From the NCBI GenBank assembly GCA_002368955.1, contig DFDY01000013.1:1-7337 (forward strand): a stretch of DNA of 7,337 nucleotides, given 5' to 3'. The notes under the pieces are model-generated. The model was not told the origin of the DNA. It did not search any database and worked only from the letters and a program-made list of their open reading frames with translations. Below, in pieces: positions 1 through 5,720 of this stretch; within the stretch, counting starts at the first letter, position 1; the number at the start of each line of letters is the position of its first letter. Origin of the DNA: Bacteroidales bacterium UBA3816. GTDB lineage: Bacteria > Bacteroidota > Bacteroidia > Bacteroidales > P3. Made by a program: the position numbers and the translations under genes.

Positions 1-28
1 ACACGCTGAGTAGTAGGGGTTTCGCTAT

Positions 29-93
29 CCCCACACTGCGCTCCCGTTGGTCGCTTAGTATGGGGTTATTGAGATTCAGCCTCTTCGAGGCTG
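29..93 (-). repeat. Two-hairpin structured element, copy 1
   Basis: Read on the minus strand, this stretch forms two hairpins. The first is a perfect 7-bp stem (77-83 with 87-93) closed by a 3-base GAA loop. The second pairs 58-65 with 29-36 (CCCCATAC with GTGTGGGG, one G-U wobble) around a 21-nt loop. A related copy lies at 5566-5630 in the same orientation; over the 33-base block 58-90 the two match at 25 positions without gaps, and both share a CGCAGTnTGGGG arm. The similarity may continue weakly towards position 1. Whether this is a dispersed DNA repeat or a transcribed RNA structure cannot be decided here. No intrinsic-terminator T tract follows it on the minus strand. Confidence 0.6.
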
Positions 94-240
94 CTAAAAA
101 TCAGTCTTTTATCAAACTAGAGCCAATTGAATTTTGATGTGATGGGTTATAGAAAGTTGGCCACACGGCAGAGGAAGAAGTCGAGGTTGCGGGAGCCACG
201 GTTTTTGATGGCTGCCATTTGTATTTTGGCATTGGTGCTT

Positions 241-340
241 CCCGACCCGGCGGTTGTTCGTGCCGTTCCGTTGGGGGTGCCCGACCCGGGGTTGTTACTG
301 ACCTAGTGGATGTCCCGACACAGCGGATGTTCGTGCCGTT
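241..340. repeat. GC-rich imperfect direct repeats
   Basis: Three related units begin with CCCGAC at 241, 280 and 314. Units one and three agree at 24 of 27 positions (241-267 against 314-340); the middle unit shares its first ten bases with unit one and then diverges. Spacings of 39 and 34 bases are not multiples of three, which argues against a repeated protein motif. On the minus strand one frame runs with a single TAG (313-315 region) to a TAA near position 149, with no recognisable product. I see no gene in positions 1-496, only this repeat, the structured element before it and the promoter after it. Confidence 0.45.
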
Positions 341-439
341 GGTCTGAATTTGCAATCCAGCCCCATTGAGTATAAGGATTTGCGAAATAGTGCACTTTGA
401 TGATGAATCTGCGCTGGATAGAAGGTTTTGTAGAGATTG

Positions 440-469
440 TTGTTATTTGCAGAAAAAAATGTATTTTTG
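440..469 (+). promoter_or_regulatory. Bacteroidota-type promoter for the VOC gene
   Basis: The -7 box TATTTTTG (462-469) matches the Bacteroidota consensus TAnnTTTG exactly. A TTG at 440-442 lies 19 bases upstream, the usual place for the -33 element. Transcription would start near 475, leaving a leader of about 20 bases before the ATG at 497. This also argues against the upstream in-frame start at 437, which would precede the transcript. Confidence 0.6.
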
Positions 470-496
470 CATTTCGTAATAATAAGATTTATTGTA

Positions 497-1567
497 ATGG
501 AAAATAATTATATTATTGCTGGTATACAGCAGGTTGGCGTTGGCTGCATGAATTTCAGCGAGGCTTGGAAATGGTATATTGAGATGTTTCAGATGGATGT
601 GCGCATACTGGAGGACGACACGGTGGCAGAGCGTATGCTGCCTTACACGGGCGGCAAGGCGCAGAAACGCCACGCCTGCATTGCCGTGAACCTGCAAGGG
701 GGTGGCGGCTTTGAGATATGGCAGTATTCGGAGCGTACCCCACAACCCATCGGATTTGAGGTGCAGGTGGGTGACTTGGGAATCTTTGCCGCCAAAATCA
801 AGAGCCACGACCCCAAGGCATTCCGTCAGCAGCTGGCAGCCAAATACGACAAGGTGGGGCCACTGGTGCAAATGCCCGACGGCACAGACACATTCTTTGT
901 CCAAGACCCCTGGGGCAACTTTTTTCAGATAGTCAAGGACAGCAGCATCTTCATCAATCAGCACACGCTGGGAGGCGGCATCGTGGGTGCCATGAAGGGC
1001 TGCACAGATATTGACAAGACGGCATCGCTGTACAGTGACCTGCTGGGCTACGACACGGTGGTGTATGACAAGACGGGATGTTTTGAAGACCTACAATTTA
1101 TGAAGGGGGGCGACCAGCAGTACCGCCGCGTGCTGCTGACCCATTCCAAAAGGCGTGAAGGTGCCTTTGCACCCCTCTATGGCAACAGTACTATAGAATT
1201 GGTGCAGGCGTTGGACCGCGCGCCCCGCAAGATTTATGAGGGACGCTATTGGGGCGACCCCGGGTTCATTCAGATCTGTTTCGACGTGACCAATATGCGG
1301 GAGTTGGAGAAGCGCAGCAACGCCTTGGGCTACCCCTTTACGGTGGACAGCTGCAAGGACGACGGCCATTTCGACATGGGTGAGGCTAGCGGCCATTTCA
1401 CCTATATCGAGGACCCCGACGGCACCCTGATAGAGCTGGTGGAGGCCCACAAGCTGACCATCATGAAGAAACCCCACATAGCCATAGACATGCTAAAAAG
1501 AGACCGCAAGAAGCCCTTCCCCAAGTTCTTCTTCCGCCTAATGGGCCTGTACAAGGTGAAGCTGTGA
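497..1567 (+). CDS. Two-domain VOC (glyoxalase/dioxygenase-fold) protein
   Basis: Encodes a 356-residue cytoplasmic protein with two tandem vicinal-oxygen-chelate domains, roughly residues 5-148 and 160-318, plus a basic C-terminal tail. Each domain ends in the family's typical strand: DPWGNFFQIV (137-146) and DPDGTLIELVE (306-316). VOC proteins usually bind a divalent metal through His, Glu or Gln residues. Here candidate ligands are Q11/Q12, E73 and Q144 in domain one and E234, Q259 and E313 in domain two; the usual first-strand histidine is missing, so the metal site is unusual or partly lost. The layout resembles 4-hydroxyphenylpyruvate dioxygenase and related enzymes, but no substrate can be assigned. 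I chose the ATG at 497 because the promoter lies just before it; the frame stays open upstream to 437 (TTG), where the residues look like translated AT-rich DNA. It converges on the CotH-like gene and is transcribed away from the lipid genes. Confidence 0.85.
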   Translation: MENNYIIAGIQQVGVGCMNFSEAWKWYIEMFQMDVRILEDDTVAERMLPYTGGKAQKRHACIAVNLQGGGGFEIWQYSERTPQPIGFEVQVGDLGIFAAKIKSHDPKAFRQQLAAKYDKVGPLVQMPDGTDTFFVQDPWGNFFQIVKDSSIFINQHTLGGGIVGAMKGCTDIDKTASLYSDLLGYDTVVYDKTGCFEDLQFMKGGDQQYRRVLLTHSKRREGAFAPLYGNSTIELVQALDRAPRKIYEGRYWGDPGFIQICFDVTNMRELEKRSNALGYPFTVDSCKDDGHFDMGEASGHFTYIEDPDGTLIELVEAHKLTIMKKPHIAIDMLKRDRKKPFPKFFFRLMGLYKVKL

Positions 1568-1611
1568 CCGGATGTGTGTTTTTGACAAGAAGAAAGTGGC
1601 AACAAAAAGCT

Positions 1612-1818
1612 TTAGAGGTCCCCTACAATAATTTTGGCCGAGTGTTGGCCGATGCGGAGGACATAAACCCCAGTGGGGATGTTCAGATGGAATGGGATAT
1701 GGTTGAGGCCTTTTTGGACTGGCTGGACTAGGGACAGGACAGTTCTGCCCATGAGGTCGGACACGATGGCTCTTTCCTGTCCGGAATGCGAGGAAAAGTA
1801 CTGGACGATAAAGTCTGA
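1612..1818 (-). pseudogene. Detached T9SS C-terminal sorting domain of the CotH-like gene
   Basis: Directly after the TAG that ends the CotH-like frame (1819-1821), the same frame stays open for 68 codons and stops at TAA (1612-1614). The translation has the hallmarks of a type A T9SS C-terminal domain: a hydrophobic strand SDFIVQYF, the VSDLMGRTV motif, PTGVYVLRIG and a final AKIIV strand. Together with the KIYPNPI at the end of the upstream frame this makes a complete sorting domain of about 75 residues, the signal that directs proteins across the outer membrane and to surface attachment. It has no start codon suitable for independent use. Apart from the TAG there is no frameshift or other damage, so the interruption is recent, read through, or a sequence error. 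Confidence 0.85.
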
Positions 1819-3423
1819 CTATATCGGGTTGGGGTAGATTTTGAGACTGTGATAATGATTGATTTTGTCGTGGAGCTTGCTTTGCATGGCTTGTGGGGCC
1901 TGTCTAAAATAGGTTCTGATGTTGCGAATGTCCTCATTCCAGCTGGCGACACTTTGGGGGTAACCAAATCGTGCTATTTGATACGGAATCTCTGTTGCCA
2001 GTACAGACTGGGTGGAGTCGATGAGATAGGACAGGGCGCTCGGGTTCAGCAACTTGAGGATTTCCTCCAACCGCTGGATGAGCTGTTGTGAAAAATTACT
2101 GTTGCAAAGCAATTTGCGGAATAATAAGGTGGACTGGGCGTTAGAGGGCCACCCATCGCCTTCGTCCTCACAAAAGATATTGTCCATAGAGTTGACGGAA
2201 CCCATGGCCCCGTCGCCGTCGTAATAAATCCAACGCCACGGAGTGTCGCGGTATTGCCAACAGCGCATATTGTTTGCCGGCCAGTCGTGATTGCCAATGA
2301 ACATTTCAAACAACTGGTAATCGATAAAGGCGGACATATCTATGAGTCTGCATAGGTGCTGGTAATTTTCATCGATGGACAAGTCGGATTTGTCCACAAA
2401 ATCCATCAGTTGGCTGAACCCTGTGCCAATGCCGTTTAGGACCAAACCAGACCAACGTTCGATGAGGTCTACATCGTCATCTTCATAGCCATAGTGGTTC
2501 TCCACAAAATGTTCGTCGGGCTTTTCCTCTAGTAGATATATACCCCAGTACTCACCATTGAGGTATAATGTGATGGGTCTGACGGCAAGATGGTCGAACT
2601 TTAGGCTTCGTGCCATATGTTGGCTAAGCCAGTCTTGGATGCCGGCATCAGTCCAAGAAGAAGCGAGGGGTTTCAGGCACAGTCTTTTGTATTTTTTGAA
2701 ATTGGTGTTGGGAAAGAAGGCATAGCCGAAGTTTTTCTTGCCGTATTCCTCTCGGGCATACAGAGAAAATCCTTTTTGCATAAAGCGCCTAGAGTTGCCC
2801 CCGTGAGCACGGATGCCACAATGGAGGCTGAGCAAGTGGTCGCTTGGGCTGAAGTAGTCCAGATGGGCAATCTTCTCCCAATTCTTACCCGTAAGGTAGT
2901 AGTTTCCGGTCCACTGGTCGTTTTCGGGGTTGAAATAGATGCCCGGGACGAAAATACCGCTGACTTGTGAGAGTAGAGCCGCTGAGTCGACACAGATGGA
3001 GAGAATGGGGAGAGAGGCGGCCTTGTGGCATAGATTCTGAATGAAATAAGAGGCTGTCTGGATGCTGCTTATCCTGATGCCCATTGGGTCGAATATGGCA
3101 GCCCGCACAACGATGATGTGGGCCACAGTATCAGGTGGGTTCCATAGACTGGGGGGACAGTTTCTGACTGCATACAGCCGATGCTCTGAAAAACAGGATG
3201 TGTCCAGGGGTATTGGGGCTACATATAGCCTGCTGTTGGCCTTGGGGTCGAAACCATTGAGTGTGTAGCGAATAGTATAGCCCTCCTCCAACTGGCTGCT
3301 GGGCGTAAGTGCCAATTGGAAACTGTCGGCATAGTAGCCTGCGGGATGTGAGAAGACTACTGACTGGCCATGCGCCATGAAAGATAATAGAGATGCGAAT
3401 AGGGCAAGGCGTAATTGTTTCAT
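1819..3423 (-). CDS. Secreted CotH-kinase-like protein, truncated in its T9SS domain
   Basis: Encodes 534 residues. A signal peptide is visible (about residues 1-19, MKQLRLALFASLLSFMAHG). Residues 22-70 resemble a chitobiase-like/FN3-associated domain (HPAGYY, IRYTLNGFDP). Residues about 195-405 match the CotH kinase family, known from spore-coat CotH, an atypical protein kinase: GIRAHGGNSRR, LYLNGEYWGIYLLEEKPDEHF (split here around 287-306), then GNHDWPANN (377-385) and WIYYDGDGA (398-406), where the Asn and Asp residues would bind nucleotide and metal. The frame ends in KIYPNPI followed by TAG, exactly at the opening of a T9SS sorting domain whose remainder follows in frame (1612-1818). As annotated, the protein would reach the periplasm through Sec but lack its outer-membrane export signal. 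It starts 25 bases after the dehydrogenase gene on the same strand, so co-transcription is plausible. Substrate unknown. Confidence 0.88.
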   Translation of the reverse strand: MKQLRLALFASLLSFMAHGQSVVFSHPAGYYADSFQLALTPSSQLEEGYTIRYTLNGFDPKANSRLYVAPIPLDTSCFSEHRLYAVRNCPPSLWNPPDTVAHIIVVRAAIFDPMGIRISSIQTASYFIQNLCHKAASLPILSICVDSAALLSQVSGIFVPGIYFNPENDQWTGNYYLTGKNWEKIAHLDYFSPSDHLLSLHCGIRAHGGNSRRFMQKGFSLYAREEYGKKNFGYAFFPNTNFKKYKRLCLKPLASSWTDAGIQDWLSQHMARSLKFDHLAVRPITLYLNGEYWGIYLLEEKPDEHFVENHYGYEDDDVDLIERWSGLVLNGIGTGFSQLMDFVDKSDLSIDENYQHLCRLIDMSAFIDYQLFEMFIGNHDWPANNMRCWQYRDTPWRWIYYDGDGAMGSVNSMDNIFCEDEGDGWPSNAQSTLLFRKLLCNSNFSQQLIQRLEEILKLLNPSALSYLIDSTQSVLATEIPYQIARFGYPQSVASWNEDIRNIRTYFRQAPQAMQSKLHDKINHYHSLKIYPNPI

Positions 3424-3448
3424 GGATGTGTGGGAATTATACCATCAA

Positions 3449-4249
3449 TTATGTGGCCTTGATGTTGCGGGCGAGGGTGGCGCAGAGGGTGGGGAAGAAG
3501 CGTTTGATGTGGACCATGAGGAGTTCTTTGCCTCCCACAAGGACTTCGAGTCGGCGGTGATAGATGGCGCGGACAATTTTATTTGCGGCTTTTTCAGAGG
3601 TGATGCCTCCGGCCTGCCCGGCATCCATCTGGCCGTGTTCGCGGCCGTCACTTTCGAGGGCGTGGAGCGAGATGTTGGTCTGCACACGTCCGGGACAGAC
3701 GATGGTGACATGGATATTGTCTTTGTAATATTCGGCCTGAACGGTCTCGAAGAAGCCATAGAGGGCGTGCTTGGCACTGGAATAGGCGCAGCGCATGGGG
3801 AAGCCGAACCGCCCTGCAATGCTGGTGGTGACGGCCAGCTGGCCGCCTCCCTGGGCTATCATGCCGGGCAGGAGGGCTTTGGTGAGAATGACAGGGGCGT
3901 AGTAGTCGAGGTCCATGACGCGGCGGATGACGCTGAGGTCGGTGTCGGCAGTGGTGCCGCGCTGGCTGATGCCGGCATTGCTGAAGAAAACATCGATGCG
4001 GCCAAAGCATTCCCACGCCTGTGTGGCAAGGGCTTCCAACTGGTCAAGTTGGGCAATGTCGAAGGGGAGTGTTTTCACTTGGGGGGAGCCAAGAGACCTG
4101 CATTTCTCCTCCACGAGTGCCAATTTCTCGGCCTGGCGGGCGGTGAGGATGAGGGTGGCCCCGGCTTTGGCAAAACGATAAGCAGAGGCTTCGCCGATGC
4201 CCGACGAAGCCCCCGTTATCCAAACAACTTTGTTGTGGAAGTCGATCAT
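3449..4249 (-). CDS. Short-chain dehydrogenase/reductase, candidate 3-ketocapnine reductase
   Basis: Encodes 266 residues, a classical SDR. Visible motifs are the cofactor loop TGASSGIGE (12-20), NAG (91-93), catalytic Ser143, Tyr156 and Lys160 (YSSAK), and CPGRVQT (185-191). A basic residue after the second strand (TAR, 37-39) is compatible with NADPH. The helix position that is usually an active-site Asn appears to be Asp115. The last 30 residues are basic and hydrophobic, possibly membrane-associating. I chose the ATG at 4249 because it overlaps the stop of the upstream gene as ATGA, which implies translational coupling, and the Rossmann fold begins five residues later; the frame remains open to 4285, but that stretch is not SDR-like. 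Directly following a PLP enzyme and an alpha-oxoamine synthase, it most likely reduces the 3-keto long-chain product, the job of CapC in capnine synthesis or of 3-ketosphinganine reductase in sphingolipid synthesis. Family certain, substrate inferred. Confidence 0.85.
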   Translation of the reverse strand: MIDFHNKVVWITGASSGIGEASAYRFAKAGATLILTARQAEKLALVEEKCRSLGSPQVKTLPFDIAQLDQLEALATQAWECFGRIDVFFSNAGISQRGTTADTDLSVIRRVMDLDYYAPVILTKALLPGMIAQGGGQLAVTTSIAGRFGFPMRCAYSSAKHALYGFFETVQAEYYKDNIHVTIVCPGRVQTNISLHALESDGREHGQMDAGQAGGITSEKAANKIVRAIYHRRLEVLVGGKELLMVHIKRFFPTLCATLARNIKAT

Positions 4250-5496
4250 TTGTTCTCTAATTTGGCCACCTCGTCCACAAACCACTGCGAGCGGAGGCTG
4301 CCTTCGCCGCAGTTGAGGAGGACGACGTCATTTTGCTTGATGAGGCCTTGCTCCAGTGCGCGGTAGAAACCGGCATAGCAGACCATGGAGGCAGGTCCCA
4401 TGAGTATGCCAGTCTCGCGCTTCATTTGCAGGCCGAACTGGGGCAGGCTGGCCTCTTCGACACGGATGAAGTCGCCGCCACTGTTGCGCACCAGCGGGGC
4501 CACGATGGGATAGTTGCCAGGATTGGCAGCGGTGAGGATGCCGATGCGGGTGTGGCAGTCCTTCTTGGCCTCGTAGTGGTGCTCGAAATCGATGGGGAAG
4601 TTGTGCTCCTTGGCCCACTCCCAAGCGGTGACCATGGGGTCGCACTCGTCCTGCTGCACCAGCAACATGCGGGGCATGTGGCACTGGGGATAGTCGGGCC
4701 GAATGTCGCGGAACCCCTTCTCGAAGGCAATGGGGCTGGTGCCGCCCGCCACGGCCTGCATATAGACCGTGGGCAGCTGACCCAATTGGCGCAGGCACTC
4801 GAAGACAATGGTGCGCTTGCTCTCGACCCGGATGGGGTCGGTGTTGCCGCAGGACATCATGACTCCGGTTTGCTTGTGATATTCGGCACATTCGGCCTTG
4901 GCGTCGCCGTAGGTGCCCTTGCTTACAATAAGCGTCTGGCCAGTCTTGCGGATGCTGTCGGCCGTCTTGTCGTCGACCCAGCTGGGACTGAAGCAGGTGA
5001 ACTTGATGCCGGCCTTGGCCAGATAGGTGGCGTAGGCCGTGCCGGCGTTGCCGGTGGAGGCCAGACAGTACTCCTTGACGCCGTTTTCCTTCATGACCGA
5101 AGCGGCCAAGGAGCCGCTGACATCCTTGAAAGAGGCTGTGCCGCCGTTGAGGTCGTTGCGGTACATATACACTTTGCAATCAATGCCGTACTGCTCCTTG
5201 GCGGTGCGCTCCATGTGCTCCCAACGCTCCATGGGAATGGCCCCCTCGCCCAGGGAGACGATGTTCTCTTTGTGTTCGAGGGGGAGGTATTCGAAATAGT
5301 GGAAGTGACTCTTCACATCGTCCTTGAAGTAGTCGGGCAGGTTGCGGTAGTGGGTCTCGGGGTAGACCACCTCGGCATAATTGGAACCACACTCACATTT
5401 CTGGTCGTTGGCAAACCACTCGCGGAAGGTGCCGATGGTTTTGCCGCATTTCTTACAAATAAGTTTATATTTCACGTTCAATTGTTTGTTTATCAT
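4246..5496 (-). CDS. Zinc-ribbon threonine-synthase-like PLP enzyme, candidate cysteate synthase
   Basis: Encodes 416 residues of fold-type II PLP enzyme. An N-terminal zinc ribbon is visible (Cys14, Cys17, Cys34, Cys36), as in archaeal-type threonine synthases. The Schiff-base lysine is most likely Lys124 in GGTASFKD, and STGNAGT (147-153) is the phosphate-binding or substrate loop. VAGGTSPIAFEKG and NCGEGSL near the C-terminus complete the family pattern. Such enzymes carry out beta- or gamma-replacement on phosphorylated amino acids. Between an alpha-oxoamine synthase and a reductase, the attractive role is L-cysteate synthesis from O-phosphoserine and sulfite, the first step of capnine formation; known cysteate synthases include an archaeal threonine-synthase-like type and a cystathionine-synthase-like type (CapA). 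Threonine synthase or another beta-replacement reaction remains possible. The ATG at 5496 was preferred to a TTG at 5508. The stop overlaps the next gene's start. Confidence 0.75.
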   Translation of the reverse strand: MINKQLNVKYKLICKKCGKTIGTFREWFANDQKCECGSNYAEVVYPETHYRNLPDYFKDDVKSHFHYFEYLPLEHKENIVSLGEGAIPMERWEHMERTAKEQYGIDCKVYMYRNDLNGGTASFKDVSGSLAASVMKENGVKEYCLASTGNAGTAYATYLAKAGIKFTCFSPSWVDDKTADSIRKTGQTLIVSKGTYGDAKAECAEYHKQTGVMMSCGNTDPIRVESKRTIVFECLRQLGQLPTVYMQAVAGGTSPIAFEKGFRDIRPDYPQCHMPRMLLVQQDECDPMVTAWEWAKEHNFPIDFEHHYEAKKDCHTRIGILTAANPGNYPIVAPLVRNSGGDFIRVEEASLPQFGLQMKRETGILMGPASMVCYAGFYRALEQGLIKQNDVVLLNCGEGSLRSQWFVDEVAKLENK

Positions 5497-5720
5497 GATT
5501 ATTCGCAAAGGTCTGAACTGTTGAAATCGCGACCCTTCGGGATGCCGAGAAGTCTGGATGCCATGACCCCAGACTGCGAAAAAAGGGGTTTTTCTTGTCT
5601 GGGGTTATAGAGAGTTAGTCCCTTCAAGACATCTTCAGATTGATGCGGATAGTCATATTTTTTATTCCTAATTACATTGTTTTTATTGGTTCCAATCCTT
5701 TGGGTGGGGTCGCACGGGAA
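5497..5720 (-). other. Gap between the oxoamine synthase and PLP-enzyme genes
   Basis: This 224-bp stretch carries no supported gene. It holds the second copy of the structured element (5566-5630), a 7-base direct repeat GGATGCC (5540-5546 and 5556-5562), and a small CCC-GAA-GGG hairpin near 5532-5542. No T tract follows any of these hairpins in the direction of transcription, so I see no intrinsic terminator. If the minus-strand genes are one operon, this is an internal untranslated spacer. Confidence 0.6.
5566..5630 (-). repeat. Two-hairpin structured element, copy 2
   Basis: On the minus strand the first hairpin is GTCTT-GAA-GGGAC (5618-5630). The second has a perfect 9-bp outer stem, ACCCCAGAC with GTCTGGGGT (5597-5605 with 5566-5574), and an inner 6-bp GAAAAA/TTTTTC stem topped by CCCC plus one T. 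Compared with copy 1, the first-hairpin differences replace C-G by U-A or U-G, and the second replaces a U-G pair by G-C, so pairing is kept. Immediately downstream, CCAGACT (5551-5557) is complementary to AGTCTGG (5569-5575), the 3' arm of the second hairpin, so two mutually exclusive foldings are possible. Confidence 0.65.

Noticed and set aside
101..355. Minus-strand 84-codon frame near the left edge
   Set aside because: It runs through the direct repeats, whose spacing is out of phase with codons, and uses a residue mix (Thr, Pro, Arg, Ser) seen in random GC-rich translation.
1819..1821. Genome-wide recoding of TAG as an amino acid
   Set aside because: The oxoamine synthase gene also ends in TAG, exactly at its expected C-terminus, and the codons after that TAG do not look like protein. 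TAG therefore appears to act as a normal stop here, leaving mutation, local readthrough or error for the CotH-like gene.
3377..4366. Plus-strand open frames antisense to the reductase and oxoamine synthase (also 5640-6383 and 6477-7085)
   Set aside because: All show the same Gly/Val/Ala/Asp-rich composition of antisense shadows, contain no recognisable domain and overlap strongly supported minus-strand genes.
5506..5513. Possible -7 box (GACCTTTG) directly before the PLP-enzyme start
   Set aside because: It differs from TAnnTTTG at the first base, lacks a -33 element and lies only about 10 bases from the ATG, which would leave almost no leader.
5566..5605. Intrinsic terminator after the oxoamine synthase gene
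   Set aside because: The stem is strong, but the minus strand continues CATGGCATCC after it with no T tract, and the plus strand has no suitable T run either.
4333..5610. Long plus-strand open frame of 425 codons
   Set aside because: It lies antisense to the PLP-enzyme gene, whose motifs are unmistakable. The translation is a low-complexity run of Gly, Val, Ala and Leu typical of the complement of GC-rich coding DNA.
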